Shown: in pieces, positions 54,487 to 63,015 of the stretch | How the letters are laid out: every line of letters starts with the position of its first letter | Numbering within the stretch: the first letter of the stretch is position 1 | Assembly: GCA_008501735.1 (NCBI GenBank) | Contig: QQUF01000016.1 | Location: 120,682-184,681 of the forward strand | Source of the DNA: Calditrichota bacterium | GTDB taxonomy: Bacteria > CLD3 | Direction of reading: 5' to 3' | DNA length: 64,000 nt | The notes under the pieces: model-generated | Seen by the model: the letters and a program-made list of their open reading frames with translations, nothing else | What the model was told of the DNA's origin: nothing | The model's database searches: none | Position numbers and translations under genes: made by a program

Positions 54487-55851
54487 ATGAAAAGTAAAAT
54501 TAGAATAGCAAACGGACAAGGATTTTGGGGAGATTCAATCGATGCTCCTGTTGAACTTGTCAAAAATGGAAACATCGATTACCTCACTCTCGATTATCTC
54601 GCAGAAGTTACAATGGCAATTATGCAAAAACTCAGAATGCGAAATCCAAAAATGGGTTACGCAACAGATTTTGTAGATTTAATCGAAAGAATTTTGCCTG
54701 ACTTGGTAGAAAAAGACATCAAAGTCATCGCAAATGCTGGCGGAGTAAATCCAACAGGCTGCGTAGAGGCAATTATTGAACGAGTTGAAAAACTTGGAAT
54801 CACCGGAATCAAAATTGCAATTGTTGAAGGCGATGACATTCTTGAGTCTCTTGATGACTTGATGAAAAATGGCTGTGAGTTCAAAAATATGGACAACGGC
54901 GGAACTCTTGACACTGTTCGTGACAAAGTACTTTCCGCAAATGTTTACATCGGAGCAGATTCGATCCTTGAAGCTCTTGAAGCTGGAGCTCAAATCATTG
55001 TTACAGGTCGTTCGACAGACACAGCTTTAACAATGGCTCCAATGATTCACGAGTTCGGCTGGAAACTTGACAACTGGGACAAACTTGCTTCAGGAACAAT
55101 TGCAGGACATATCATCGAGTGTGGAGCTCAATGTTCAGGTGGAAATTTCTCGAATTGGGAAGAAGTTCCTGACCTTGCAAACATTGGTTATCCAATAATT
55201 GAGGCTTATCCTGATGGAACTTTTGTTGTTACAAAATCTGAAAAATCTGGCGGACTTGTTTCAGTTGACACAGTTAGTGAGCAACTTCTTTACGAAATGG
55301 GAAATCCTGAGGCTTACATCACTCCTGACGTAACAGCTTTTTTCACGTCAATAAATTTAGAACAAGAATCTGAAAATCGAGTCAAAGTTAGTGGAATCAA
55401 AGGTGGTTCAAGAACGCCAACTCTGAAAGTTTCGATAAACTATTTGAACGGCTTTAAAGCAGTTGGACAACTCACAATTTCAGGACCAAATGCTTTGGCG
55501 AAAGCTAAAGTTTGTGCAGACATCGTTTTTAAAAGGCTTGAGAAGGCAGGAATTACTTTTGCAGAAGAAGACAAAACTGTCGAATTTCTCGGAGTCAACA
55601 CTTGCCACGAAGGAATCGGTGAAGCACCAAACGTAATTAACGAAGTTGTTTTGAGAATCGGAGTAAAAGACCAAGACAAGGCGAAAGTAAATCGCTTCGG
55701 AAAAGAAATTGCTCCACTTGTTACTTCAGGTCCTCCGGGAGTTACAGGTTTTGCAGGCGGAAGACCAAAGGCAACAGAAATTGTCGAATATTGGCCCGCA
55801 CTAATGCCTCGCGAACTCGTTCCAACAACAGTAACTGTTAGAGAAGTTTAA
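54487..55851 (+). CDS. AtuA-family (DUF1446) protein
   Basis: This 454-residue protein has the DUF1446 core: IANGQGFWGDSIDAPVELVK at the start, LDYLAEVTMAI, NAGGVNPTGCVEAI near 80, and IVTGRSTDTALTMAP near 175. The family includes AtuA of acyclic terpene degradation and many relatives next to acyl-CoA carboxylase genes; the reaction is unknown. The length lacks the ~120-residue C-terminal extension of Pseudomonas AtuA. Its place directly after the carboxyltransferase and the SDR keeps the order seen in terpene or branched-chain acyl-CoA clusters. A terminator follows. Confidence 0.82.
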   Translation: MKSKIRIANGQGFWGDSIDAPVELVKNGNIDYLTLDYLAEVTMAIMQKLRMRNPKMGYATDFVDLIERILPDLVEKDIKVIANAGGVNPTGCVEAIIERVEKLGITGIKIAIVEGDDILESLDDLMKNGCEFKNMDNGGTLDTVRDKVLSANVYIGADSILEALEAGAQIIVTGRSTDTALTMAPMIHEFGWKLDNWDKLASGTIAGHIIECGAQCSGGNFSNWEEVPDLANIGYPIIEAYPDGTFVVTKSEKSGGLVSVDTVSEQLLYEMGNPEAYITPDVTAFFTSINLEQESENRVKVSGIKGGSRTPTLKVSINYLNGFKAVGQLTISGPNALAKAKVCADIVFKRLEKAGITFAEEDKTVEFLGVNTCHEGIGEAPNVINEVVLRIGVKDQDKAKVNRFGKEIAPLVTSGPPGVTGFAGGRPKATEIVEYWPALMPRELVPTTVTVREV

Positions 55852-55860
55852 GAATTTTAG

Positions 55861-55898
55861 CCCGAAATTTCAGAAATGATTTTTCGGGTTTATTTTTT
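55861..55898 (+). terminator. Terminator of the acyl-CoA cluster
   Basis: CCCGAAA / TTTCGGG with a 14-base loop, followed by TTTATTTTTT. It overlaps the end of the convergent membrane-protein gene. Confidence 0.7.
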
Positions 55899-56486
55899 AG
55901 AATTGAGTTCCTGAATTGCTCTTTTATAGGAGTCAATCATTGCGATTTCTTGACCATAAAGTTCAGCGATTAATTTTCCAAAAATCATAAAATTTTCTTT
56001 TGCAAAACTATCCCTGAAAGTTTCTCTTTCCTTCAAAAATTCAAGAATGTCTTTCAAAGCATTTTCGACATATTTTTGCTGTTCGTAAATCTTTGCGATT
56101 AGTAATTTCTTCTCAATTTCCACTTTAATGTTACTTTGGTTCAAGTAGTTCCAAGCGTCATTAGTTAGAACTTCTCTGAAAATGCCCTTTTCACTTTCGA
56201 TAATAAAACCTAAGTCAAAATTTCCGATTGAGTCAATTTGCCTTTCAGTTAAAGAATTAGATTTTTTTACTAATTCCAAGTGGTAAGGTGTCCAACGCTC
56301 CAAAATCTGCAAATTATTTTCAGTCTCACTCAAAATTGATTCTAATGCTTCATTTGTTTCTTGCTCTTCACTTTTAGAAATTCGATACTCATTCATCCAA
56401 AAAGCAAGAAAGACACTCGCAAAAATTAAAATTGCTTGAATTAAGTGGTCAACGAATCTTTGGTTGAGAGTAAAGTTTGGTTTCAT
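55890..56486 (-). CDS. Membrane protein of unknown function with one helix and a helical domain
   Basis: This 198-residue protein has one hydrophobic helix (about residues 13-32, HLIQAILIFASVFLAFWMNEY) and then a long charged helical domain that ends KRAIQELNSKK. Similar layouts occur in uncharacterised Bacteroidota membrane proteins, but no named family is certain. It is the first gene of the accessory segment between the acyl-CoA cluster and the mutase gene. It may sense or regulate at the inner membrane, but there is no direct evidence. Confidence 0.65.
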   Translation of the reverse strand: MKPNFTLNQRFVDHLIQAILIFASVFLAFWMNEYRISKSEEQETNEALESILSETENNLQILERWTPYHLELVKKSNSLTERQIDSIGNFDLGFIIESEKGIFREVLTNDAWNYLNQSNIKVEIEKKLLIAKIYEQQKYVENALKDILEFLKERETFRDSFAKENFMIFGKLIAELYGQEIAMIDSYKRAIQELNSKK

Positions 56487-56555
56487 TAATTTTGATTGTT
56501 ACTTGGATTTAAAGGATTTTTAACAGAAAAGAATTTGATTAAACTTTCGGATGGT

Positions 56556-57497
56556 TTAGCCCTTTTTAAGCAATTTAACATTATTGTATTCATCTAGTAG
56601 TGTTTTACTATTAACTATGCTTGAAGTATTTGCTAAAGTTTTAGGTAAAACATTCAATCCAATTAAAGAATCAGTTCTGTTTTTAATTATTTGTAAATAT
56701 TCTTTTGCTTCCTCTTCCGATAGAACCTTTTCCTCTTGCATTTTTTTAATTTCTTTACGAATGGTTAAACTTTCCAATAAAGCATCGTTTTCTTGTTTAG
56801 CCTCATAAAACTTACGGTTCACAATAAAGTCCCAAATTTCTTTAAATACTAGAAACAGTGATTTCGCAGTTTCAATACTTGTTTTCAAACCTAGATTTGT
56901 ATCACTTCCAGAGTCTAACAAAATAATTTTTGTTTCTTCTTCTAAATCTTCTTCAATACCTTTTTTATAGTATTTAACTTTTGTAATCTTTTCTACCAAT
57001 TCGTTCAAAGCACTAAGGATTTTGATATATTCGATTGTTTTTAATCCAATATCATCAATTGAAATTTGAAAAACTATGTAACCATTTTCCAAGATTTCAT
57101 CAGGTTTTCCATTTAATTCAGGAGCTAAAAATAAATCATTTGAAATTCTCTCTAAATTTAATAACGATTTATGAAAAGTGTAAAGTGAGATAATTTTTTC
57201 ATTTACCATTAAATCAGCTTTACTTCTAGCTCTAAGATGAGTAACAAAGAAAGTTAATTCCTTTTCAGAGTAATATTGCTCGGCTGATATTTTATTTAAA
57301 AATGGCACATATTTTTTGTCTTTTGACAAAGAATCATAATTACTTTTTGATGTGAATAAATGAGGAATAATTGCCCCATAATTGAAATTTTCATTAGGAG
57401 GTATTAGAAAGCCTTTTTCAAACAATTCAACTATTTCTTGAGAATGTAATTCTGTGATCAATAAATCAATGTTTTGCACGAAATCTAATTTTTGCAT
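56556..57497 (-). CDS. Hypothetical protein, AT-rich
   Basis: This 313-residue protein is not recognised. It begins MQKLDFVQNIDLLITELHSQE, has a middle of mixed helices and strands (GSDTNLGLKTSIETAKSLF near 200), a tract VFKEIWDFIVNRKFYEAKQEN, and a highly charged helix near 240-265. No membrane segment or signal peptide is clear, so it is likely cytoplasmic. Codons are very AT-rich. It is part of the accessory segment, next to BrnT/BrnA, and may be mobile cargo. Confidence 0.6.
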   Translation of the reverse strand: MQKLDFVQNIDLLITELHSQEIVELFEKGFLIPPNENFNYGAIIPHLFTSKSNYDSLSKDKKYVPFLNKISAEQYYSEKELTFFVTHLRARSKADLMVNEKIISLYTFHKSLLNLERISNDLFLAPELNGKPDEILENGYIVFQISIDDIGLKTIEYIKILSALNELVEKITKVKYYKKGIEEDLEEETKIILLDSGSDTNLGLKTSIETAKSLFLVFKEIWDFIVNRKFYEAKQENDALLESLTIRKEIKKMQEEKVLSEEEAKEYLQIIKNRTDSLIGLNVLPKTLANTSSIVNSKTLLDEYNNVKLLKKG

Positions 57498-57664
57498 TTT
57501 TTTCTCTAATATTTATTTTTTCTCAAAATGGATTATTTCTGAAATGTCTTTTGTATGGATTTAATCCTTAAATTTTCAGTTCTTTCGTCTATTCTACAAA
57601 ATTTACAAAGTTGCTAATTTTCTAACAATACAATTTTAATTAAAATAATAATTTTCTAATGTAG

Positions 57665-57682
57665 ATACATTTTGTATATTTG
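57665..57682 (+). promoter_or_regulatory. BrnT promoter and operator-like palindrome
   Basis: ATACA-TTT-TGTAT (57665-57677) is a perfect inverted repeat that overlaps TATATTTG (57675-57682), a full match to the TAnnTTTG -7 box. The brnT ATG lies only five bases further on. This would let BrnA repress its own operon, and implies an mRNA with almost no leader. Confidence 0.55.
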
Positions 57683-57686
57683 ATTT

Positions 57687-57947
57687 ATGGAATTTGAATG
57701 GGATGAAAATAAAAATGCTTCTAATCTTCAAAAACACGGAATTGCTTTTGAAGATGCAGCAAAGATTTTTCTGAAAAGAAGAATAGAAAATTCTTCCGAC
57801 CGTGCAAATGAAAAAAGATTCATAACAATTGGTGAAATTAACAATCGTGTTATCGCAGTGATTTACACTTTAAGAGAAAACAAGATTAGAATAATTTCAG
57901 CAAGAAAGGCTCGAAAAAATGAAGAAAAAGAATATCGTAAAATTTAA
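57687..57947 (+). CDS. brnT: BrnT-family toxin
   Basis: This 86-residue protein matches BrnT: FEWDENKNASNLQKHGIAFEDAAKIF at the start, ERRFITIG-type middle (EKRFITIGEINNRVIAVIYT) and the C-terminal RIISARKARKNEEKEY. BrnT is a RelE-fold ribonuclease whose activity BrnA controls. The gene starts only five bases after a -7 promoter box and has no Shine-Dalgarno sequence, so translation may be leaderless. It overlaps brnA by 29 bases. Confidence 0.9.
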   Translation: MEFEWDENKNASNLQKHGIAFEDAAKIFLKRRIENSSDRANEKRFITIGEINNRVIAVIYTLRENKIRIISARKARKNEEKEYRKI

Positions 57948-58209
57948 ACTTGAAGAACTTCCACAAAGTTCTAAAACTGATTGGAAAAAAGTTGATTCAA
58001 TGACTGACTCTGAAATCGACCTTTCGGAAATTCCTGAATTAGATGAAAACTTTTGGAAAACTGCAAAAGTAGTTGAGCCTAAAAAGAAAAAAGCCATTTC
58101 ACTTAGAATTGACAACGATGTTTTAGAATGGTTCCGACAACAAGGCAAAGGTTACCAAACCAAAATTAATTCTGTCTTAAAAGCCTACGTTAAAGCCCAC
58201 CAAAATTAG
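57919..58209 (+). CDS. brnA: BrnA-family antitoxin
   Basis: This 96-residue protein follows BrnT with a 29-base overlap, as in known BrnTA operons. It has a helical N-terminal half and a ribbon-helix-helix-like end: AISLRIDNDVLEWFRQQGKGYQTKINSVLKAYV, the usual BrnA DNA-binding domain. It should bind BrnT and repress the shared promoter at 57665-57682. The toxin-first order is usual for this family. Confidence 0.88.
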   Translation: MKKKNIVKFKLEELPQSSKTDWKKVDSMTDSEIDLSEIPELDENFWKTAKVVEPKKKKAISLRIDNDVLEWFRQQGKGYQTKINSVLKAYVKAHQN

Positions 58210-58224
58210 ATTTTAAAATATTTC

Positions 58225-59817
58225 CTATTCCTTGTAAACTCCAAAAACTCCTCTTAAGCAATGAGAAATTTCGCCGAGAGTTACGTAATTTTCTACGCAG
58301 TCTAAAATTACAGGAAGCAAGTTTTTGTCGCTTTTGGCAGTTGCTTCTAAAGTCGAAAGTAAGTTTGCTACTTTTTCGTTGTCACGTGATTCTTTGAGTT
58401 CTTTGAGTTTCTGAATTTGTTGCTCGGCGACAGATTCGTCAATTCTTAGCAAGTTCCCTTGTGGCTCTTCTTCCATTTGGAACTTGTTCACTCCGACGAT
58501 AATTTTCTCTTCTTTTTCGATGTCAATTTGGTAACGGTAAGCCGAATCGGCAATTTCTCTTTGGAAAAATTGTGATTCGATTGCTGGGATTGAACCGCCC
58601 ATTTTTTCGATTTTGTTCAAGTATTCCCAAGTTTTTGCTTCGATTTCGTCTGTCAAATTTTCTACAAAGTAAGAACCTGCCAAAGGGTCAATTGTGTCTG
58701 CGGCTCCAGATTCGTGAGCGACAATTTGTTGAGTTCTGAGAGCAAGTCTTGCAGATGCTTCTGTTGGAAGTGCAAGTGCTTCGTCTTTTGAGTTTGTGTG
58801 CAAACTTTGAGTTCCGCCAAGACAAGCTGCGAGAGCCTGTAAAGTTACTCGAACAACGTTGTTGTCAGGTTGTTGAGCGGTCAAAGTCGAACCTGCTGTT
58901 TGTGTGTGAAAACGAAGTCTTGTTGTTTTCGGGTCTTTTGCGTGGAATTTTTCATTGAGGATTTTTACCCAAATTCTTCGTGCTGCTCTGAACTTTGCAA
59001 CTTCTTCAAAAAGGTTGTTGTGGCAGTTGAAAAAGAAGGAAAGTCTTTTGCCGAAAACGTCAACGTCAAGACCTGCTTTGATTGCAGCTTCAACGTAGGC
59101 GATTGCGTTTGCAAAAGTGAATGCAAGTTCCTGAACTGCTGTTGAACCTGCTTCACGAATGTGATAACCTGAAATCGAAATTGTGTTCCAATTCGGCAAA
59201 TTTTTAGAACAGTATTCAAAAATATCAGTGATAATTCTCATCGAAGGAGTTGGAGGGAAAATGTAAGTTCCGCGAGCAATGTATTCTTTCAAAATGTCGT
59301 TTTGGATTGTTCCCGAAAGTTTGGAAATATCTGCTCCTTGCTTCTTCGCAACTGCGATGTAAAGGCAAAGCAAAATTGAAGCAGTCGAGTTGATTGTCAT
59401 TGAAGTTGAGATTTTTTCAAGTGGAATTTGGTCGAAAAGAATTTCCATATCTTTTAGTGAGTCAATCGCAACTCCGACTTTTCCAACTTCACCAAAACTC
59501 ATTGAATCATCTGAATCGTAACCCATTTGTGTCGGTAGGTCGAAAGCAACCGAAAGTCCTGTTGTTCCTTGTTCAAGCAAGTATCGGTAACGTTTGTTTG
59601 ATTCTTCCGCAGAAGCAAAACCTGCGTACTGCCGCATTGTCCAAAATCTTCCTCTGTACATTGTCGGCTGAACTCCGCGAGTGTAAGGAGATTTTCCGGG
59701 ATTTCCTAAGTTCTCTTCGTAACTAAAATTTTCATTGGGTGTGTAAAAAGGTTGGATTTCAATTCCTGAGTCGGTTTTGAAAACTTCTTTGCGTTCTTTG
59801 AATTTTTTATCTGACAT
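58225..59817 (-). CDS. Methylmalonyl-CoA mutase family protein, large (catalytic) subunit
   Basis: This 530-residue protein is the TIM-barrel subunit of a coenzyme B12-dependent acyl-CoA mutase: [16 protein letters not shown] near 55, [20 protein letters not shown] near 92 and [20 protein letters not shown] near 145, with no C-terminal B12-binding domain, which must be a separate protein. It interconverts methylmalonyl- and succinyl-CoA or a similar branched pair. The ATG at 59817 is chosen because TTTTGGAG lies eight bases upstream; the upstream 57 bases lack family similarity. It is divergent from a TPR gene, with a palindromic promoter between. Confidence 0.93.
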   Translation of the reverse strand: MSDKKFKERKEVFKTDSGIEIQPFYTPNENFSYEENLGNPGKSPYTRGVQPTMYRGRFWTMRQYAGFASAEESNKRYRYLLEQGTTGLSVAFDLPTQMGYDSDDSMSFGEVGKVGVAIDSLKDMEILFDQIPLEKISTSMTINSTASILLCLYIAVAKKQGADISKLSGTIQNDILKEYIARGTYIFPPTPSMRIITDIFEYCSKNLPNWNTISISGYHIREAGSTAVQELAFTFANAIAYVEAAIKAGLDVDVFGKRLSFFFNCHNNLFEEVAKFRAARRIWVKILNEKFHAKDPKTTRLRFHTQTAGSTLTAQQPDNNVVRVTLQALAACLGGTQSLHTNSKDEALALPTEASARLALRTQQIVAHESGAADTIDPLAGSYFVENLTDEIEAKTWEYLNKIEKMGGSIPAIESQFFQREIADSAYRYQIDIEKEEKIIVGVNKFQMEEEPQGNLLRIDESVAEQQIQKLKELKESRDNEKVANLLSTLEATAKSDKNLLPVILDCVENYVTLGEISHCLRGVFGVYKE

Positions 59818-59881
59818 TTTATTTGCTCCAAAATCATTATTAAAAATCGTTTTTCCGAAGCCATAATTTAACATTTTTTTA

Positions 59882-59914
59882 TACCTTAAGGTAATTCAAC
59901 TAAAAGAAAAACAA
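59882..59914 (-). promoter_or_regulatory. Divergent promoter with TACCTTAAGGTA palindrome
   Basis: The 12-bp palindrome TACCTTAAGGTA (59882-59893) provides a TACCTTAA -7-like box on both strands between the divergent mutase and TPR genes. On the minus strand a TTG lies 18 bases upstream of it (59912-59914). It may be a shared promoter or a control site. Confidence 0.35.
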
Positions 59915-59931
59915 ATTTTGGAGTATGGAAA

Positions 59932-60807
59932 ATGCTATCAATTTTGACAATCTTGGCAATTGGTTTGATTTTAGGAAGCGTTTTGGCTTCAAGCACTGGA
60001 AATAACTCACTGACGTTTGAAAAAGCAAAAGAAGCATTTGAAAATAAGGATTTCCAAAAGGCGAAAGAACTTTTTGAGAGTGTAGTAAAAACTGACTCTA
60101 CAAGTGCTGTAGCATTTTATTTCTTAGGAAAGATTAATATTTTCCTCGGGGATTCCGACGCAGCGATAAAGTTTTTGGAGAAAGCAGCTACTTTAGAAAA
60201 TGAAAATGCTGATTACTTTTATTGGTTTGGGAATGCGATTGGTTCTAAGGTTATGAAATCAAGTGGCTCACTTCAAGAGTCTCTTGCTTTAAAAGCTAAA
60301 GAAAATTTTTCGAAAGCAGTTAAATTAGACTCAAAACACGTTCCTGCTAATTCTGCTTTGATAAATCATTTGATGCAAGCTCCTCCAAGTTTTGGTGGAA
60401 ATATTGATGAAGCTCTTAAAAAAGCAAAGTCTTTAATTCCTATTGAAGAAAAAATGGGAAGATATTTCTTAGCACAAGTTTATGAGAGGAAAGATGAGGT
60501 TGAAAACGCAGAAAGTGAGTATAAAATTTTAGAAAGCAAATTTGGAAATCTTAAAGATTTTTATGATTTTTATAATTTCTATGGGTATTTACTTTTAGCT
60601 CAGAAAAGATTTGGTGAAGCCATTGAGAAATTTCAGAAACAAGTCAAACTTGCACCGAATAAAGATTATGCTTTTGACAGTTTAGGAGATGGGTTTTTAG
60701 CTGCGGGGAAAATTGAAGATGCGAAAGTTGCTTTTGAAAGAGCCTTAGAGTTAAATCCAAATTCAGAAGTAACTAAGAACAAGCTCAAAGACTTAGATAA
60801 AAAATAA
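59932..60807 (+). CDS. TPR-repeat protein (exported)
   Basis: This 291-residue protein has a signal-like hydrophobic start (residues 1-18, MLSILTILAIGLILGSVL) and at least four TPR repeats: FEKAKEAFENKDFQKAKELF, AFYFLGKINIFLGDSDAAI, YLLLAQKRFGEAIEKFQKQV and AFDSLGDGFLAAGKIEDAKVAFERALELNP. The ribosome site TTTTGGAG lies eight bases before the ATG. It should be a periplasmic scaffold. A strong terminator follows, shared with the convergent FKBP lipoprotein. Confidence 0.85.
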   Translation: MLSILTILAIGLILGSVLASSTGNNSLTFEKAKEAFENKDFQKAKELFESVVKTDSTSAVAFYFLGKINIFLGDSDAAIKFLEKAATLENENADYFYWFGNAIGSKVMKSSGSLQESLALKAKENFSKAVKLDSKHVPANSALINHLMQAPPSFGGNIDEALKKAKSLIPIEEKMGRYFLAQVYERKDEVENAESEYKILESKFGNLKDFYDFYNFYGYLLLAQKRFGEAIEKFQKQVKLAPNKDYAFDSLGDGFLAAGKIEDAKVAFERALELNPNSEVTKNKLKDLDKK

Positions 60808-60816
60808 TTTAAACAA

Positions 60817-60850
60817 AAAAGCGGAAAGACTTGTTCGCCTTTCCGCTTTT
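60817..60850. terminator. Bidirectional terminator between TPR and FKBP genes
   Basis: A 12-bp perfect stem (AAAAGCGGAAAG / CTTTCCGCTTTT) with a 10-base loop lies between convergent genes, with A and T runs on the two sides. Confidence 0.85.
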
Positions 60851-60856
60851 TAAAAT

Positions 60857-61669
60857 TTATTCGCAATCAAGAAGTTCGACTTGGAAAATGAGTTTTGCAT
60901 TTGGAGGAATTACTCCGCCTGCTCCTCTTTCTCCGTAACCAAGTTCAGGTGGAATTATGAGAAGTCTTTTTCCGCCAACTTTCATCGACATAACACCTTC
61001 GTCCCAACCTTTAATCACTTGTCCAACTCCAATGTTAAAAGAGAAAGGTTGTCCTCTGTCGACAGAAGCGTCAAATCTTTTTCCATCTTCAAGTTGACCG
61101 ATGTAGTGAACAGTTACTTTTTTTCCTGAAGTTGGAGATTTTCCTTCACCAACAACTAAGTCAACGTACTCTAAACCTGAGTCCATTTTTTTTCTGCCTT
61201 CTGTTGGAACTTCAAGTGGTTTTGCAGGTGCTTTGATTTCGAGGAGTTCGACTTCAAAAGTCAAAGTTGAATTTGGTGGAATTAATCCGCCACCAACATT
61301 TTGAGCTCCGTAACCAAGTTCAGGTGGAATTGTAAGAGTTCTTTTCCCGCCAACTTTCATCGACATAACACCTTCGTCCCAACCTTTAATTACTTGTCCA
61401 ACGCCAATGTCAAAAGTGAAAGGTTGATTTCTTTTGTGAGAAGAATCGAATTCTTTTCCGTCTGCAAGCATTCCTTTGTAGTGAACTACGACTTTGTCGC
61501 CTTTTTTAGGTTGTTCACCTGTTCCGACAACTGTGTCAATATATTTTAATCCTGATTCCAATGTAACCTCCTGTGGTGTTTCTGGTGTTTCGGATTTTTT
61601 CTCGCCTTTTGCACAAGAAACCATAACTACTGTTCCTAAGATTAAAAGTGCGAATTGTAAAAATTTCAT
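60857..61669 (-). CDS. Tandem-domain FKBP-type peptidyl-prolyl isomerase lipoprotein
   Basis: This 270-residue protein has a signal peptide with lipobox (VVMVSCAK, Cys19 from the ATG) and two FKBP domains (about residues 38-148 and 163-270). Each has the FKBP core of VHYKGMLADGKEFDSS type, GVGQVIKGWDEGVMSMKVGGKR and the ending ELGYG...IPPN. The ATG at 61669 is chosen because TTGGAG is the ribosome site. It should act as a proline isomerase or chaperone in the periplasm or on the cell surface. The two domains share near-identical DNA, which suggests recent duplication. Confidence 0.9.
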   Translation of the reverse strand: MKFLQFALLILGTVVMVSCAKGEKKSETPETPQEVTLESGLKYIDTVVGTGEQPKKGDKVVVHYKGMLADGKEFDSSHKRNQPFTFDIGVGQVIKGWDEGVMSMKVGGKRTLTIPPELGYGAQNVGGGLIPPNSTLTFEVELLEIKAPAKPLEVPTEGRKKMDSGLEYVDLVVGEGKSPTSGKKVTVHYIGQLEDGKRFDASVDRGQPFSFNIGVGQVIKGWDEGVMSMKVGGKRLLIIPPELGYGERGAGGVIPPNAKLIFQVELLDCE

Positions 61670-61720
61670 TTGTTTCTCCAAAGTTTAAAAAATTTCAAAA
61701 TTGAGCCGATAAGGTAAGAA

Positions 61721-61757
61721 ATGAATTAAGAATTCAAAATTAAGAATTAAGAATTTT
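61721..61757 (+). repeat. AATTAAG-type tandem repeat
   Basis: Units of GAATTAAGAATT...AATTAAGAATTAAGAATT type lie between the FKBP gene and the toxin pair. The same repeat type occurs at 23051-23078 and, reverse-complemented, at 39225-39252. Confidence 0.5.
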
Positions 61758-61791
61758 TGGTAGTTTGGGAAGAAAGAAGTTGATTTCCTTT

Positions 61792-62058
61792 TTATGGGAA
61801 AAATCTGTAAATGTCTTTTCGGTGAAGCATTCTGATAAAAATTATAGAGTCATCATAAAATTTGATTCCAATTCTAAAATCTCCAACTCTAATTCTATAA
61901 AAATTGGAACTCCCTTGCAATGGCTTGAGGTTCTTAACTTTTTTAAAGTTTTCATAGGTCTCAATTTCCTCAATAATATTTTTGACCCTTTTCAAAATTT
62001 CAGTTTGCTTACATTTTTTTAGGTCTTTCAAGAAACTTTTTCTAAACTCAACTTCCAT
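61792..62058 (-). CDS. RelE/ParE-family toxin
   Basis: This 88-residue protein fits the RelE/ParE fold: VEFRKSFLKDLKKCK at the start, NLKPLQGSSNFYRIRVGDFRIGIKF in the middle and FIRMLHRKDIYRFFP at the end. It is probably an mRNA interferase or gyrase poison; the YRIRxGDFRIGI pattern with His near the end favours a RelE-type. Its ATG overlaps the antitoxin stop (TAATG), so the pair is co-translated. Confidence 0.85.
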   Translation of the reverse strand: MEVEFRKSFLKDLKKCKQTEILKRVKNIIEEIETYENFKKVKNLKPLQGSSNFYRIRVGDFRIGIKFYDDSIIFIRMLHRKDIYRFFP

Positions 62059-62264
62059 TAAATTCCGTCAAGAATTTCAAAAACTTCTTTACGACTAACT
62101 TTTTCAGTTTTTTCGCCTTCTTTAATTGCTTTTACTAAAGCTCGTTCTTCCAAAACCTCAACAACAAGCTCAGCTAACAAACTTTTACGTTCTTCAAAAA
62201 CTTCAATTATCGCACTTTTAAGTAATTCTTTTAAGTGCTTGTCTTCTGTAATTATTTTATCCAC
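62058..62264 (-). CDS. Antitoxin partner of the RelE/ParE toxin
   Basis: This 68-residue, mostly helical and acidic protein (MDKIITEDKHLKELLKSAII, ELVVEVLEERALVKAIKEGE) has no recognised DNA-binding domain. Its position immediately upstream of a RelE/ParE toxin and the TAATG overlap support an antitoxin role. Family assignment is not certain. Confidence 0.75.
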   Translation of the reverse strand: MDKIITEDKHLKELLKSAIIEVFEERKSLLAELVVEVLEERALVKAIKEGEKTEKVSRKEVFEILDGI

Positions 62265-62304
62265 AGCAAAATCCTTTGTTTTAAACTCCTTCTAAAATAA
62301 AATT

Positions 62305-63012
62305 TTATTCTTCAAATTCATTTAAAATATTTGTAAAAAGCATTTGGAAAATTCCTGCTTCTTTTTCTGTAACAGGAAGTCTTGCGAATGTTTTAGCAAG
62401 TGAGTCTTTGAATTTCTCTTCCATTTTTGGGGGCTTGAAATCGATTTTGTCGATGATTTCGTTTGCTTTTAAAGACAAGTGATTTTTCATCTCAAAACTT
62501 GCAAACTTGGGGCTTTTGCCCAAATCTACAAATTCATTTTCACTAGAAAAAAATTCGTATGCAAGTAACAAAACAGCTTGTGAAAGATTTATTGCAGGAT
62601 AAATTTCTGCCATAGGAATTTTGACCAAGTAGTTTGCTTTTTCGATTTCAGAATTCAAAAGTCCTTTGTCTTCTCTGCCAAAAACTACAGCGATTTTCTC
62701 TTGGCTGCCTTTCTCTTTTGCAATTTCGACAGCTTTTTGTGGAAGTAAAGATTTTGTGCTTGAGCGTTCTTTGTTAGAGGTTGCAAAAACGAGTGAGCAG
62801 TCAGAAATTGCTTCTTCAAAATTTGAGTAATGTTTTGCGGAATTCAAAATTTCTGTGCTTCGGTGAGCGAGGACAAAAGTTTCTTCGGTGAGTTCGCAAG
62901 AATTTACAAGTCGGAGATCGGAAAAACCAAAATTTTTCATTGCCCTTGCAACTGAACCAATGTTTCCCGGGTGATGCGGTTCGACTAAAACAATTGCTAA
63001 ATCAAAAGGCAT
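62305..63012 (-). CDS. trmJ: TrmJ-type tRNA/rRNA 2'-O-methyltransferase (SPOUT)
   Basis: This 235-residue SPOUT methyltransferase has the deep-knot motifs: VLVEPHHPGNIGSVARAMKNFG at the start, VFGREDKGLLNSEI near 135 and IPMAEIYPAINLSQAVLLLAYE near 155. These match the TrmJ group, which methylates tRNA position 32, although rRNA methylation is possible. The C-terminal part is a short tail of helices. It is the last gene in its unit; the glycosyltransferase gene ends three bases upstream. Confidence 0.88.
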   Translation of the reverse strand: MPFDLAIVLVEPHHPGNIGSVARAMKNFGFSDLRLVNSCELTEETFVLAHRSTEILNSAKHYSNFEEAISDCSLVFATSNKERSSTKSLLPQKAVEIAKEKGSQEKIAVVFGREDKGLLNSEIEKANYLVKIPMAEIYPAINLSQAVLLLAYEFFSSENEFVDLGKSPKFASFEMKNHLSLKANEIIDKIDFKPPKMEEKFKDSLAKTFARLPVTEKEAGIFQMLFTNILNEFEE

Positions 63013-63015
63013 TTT

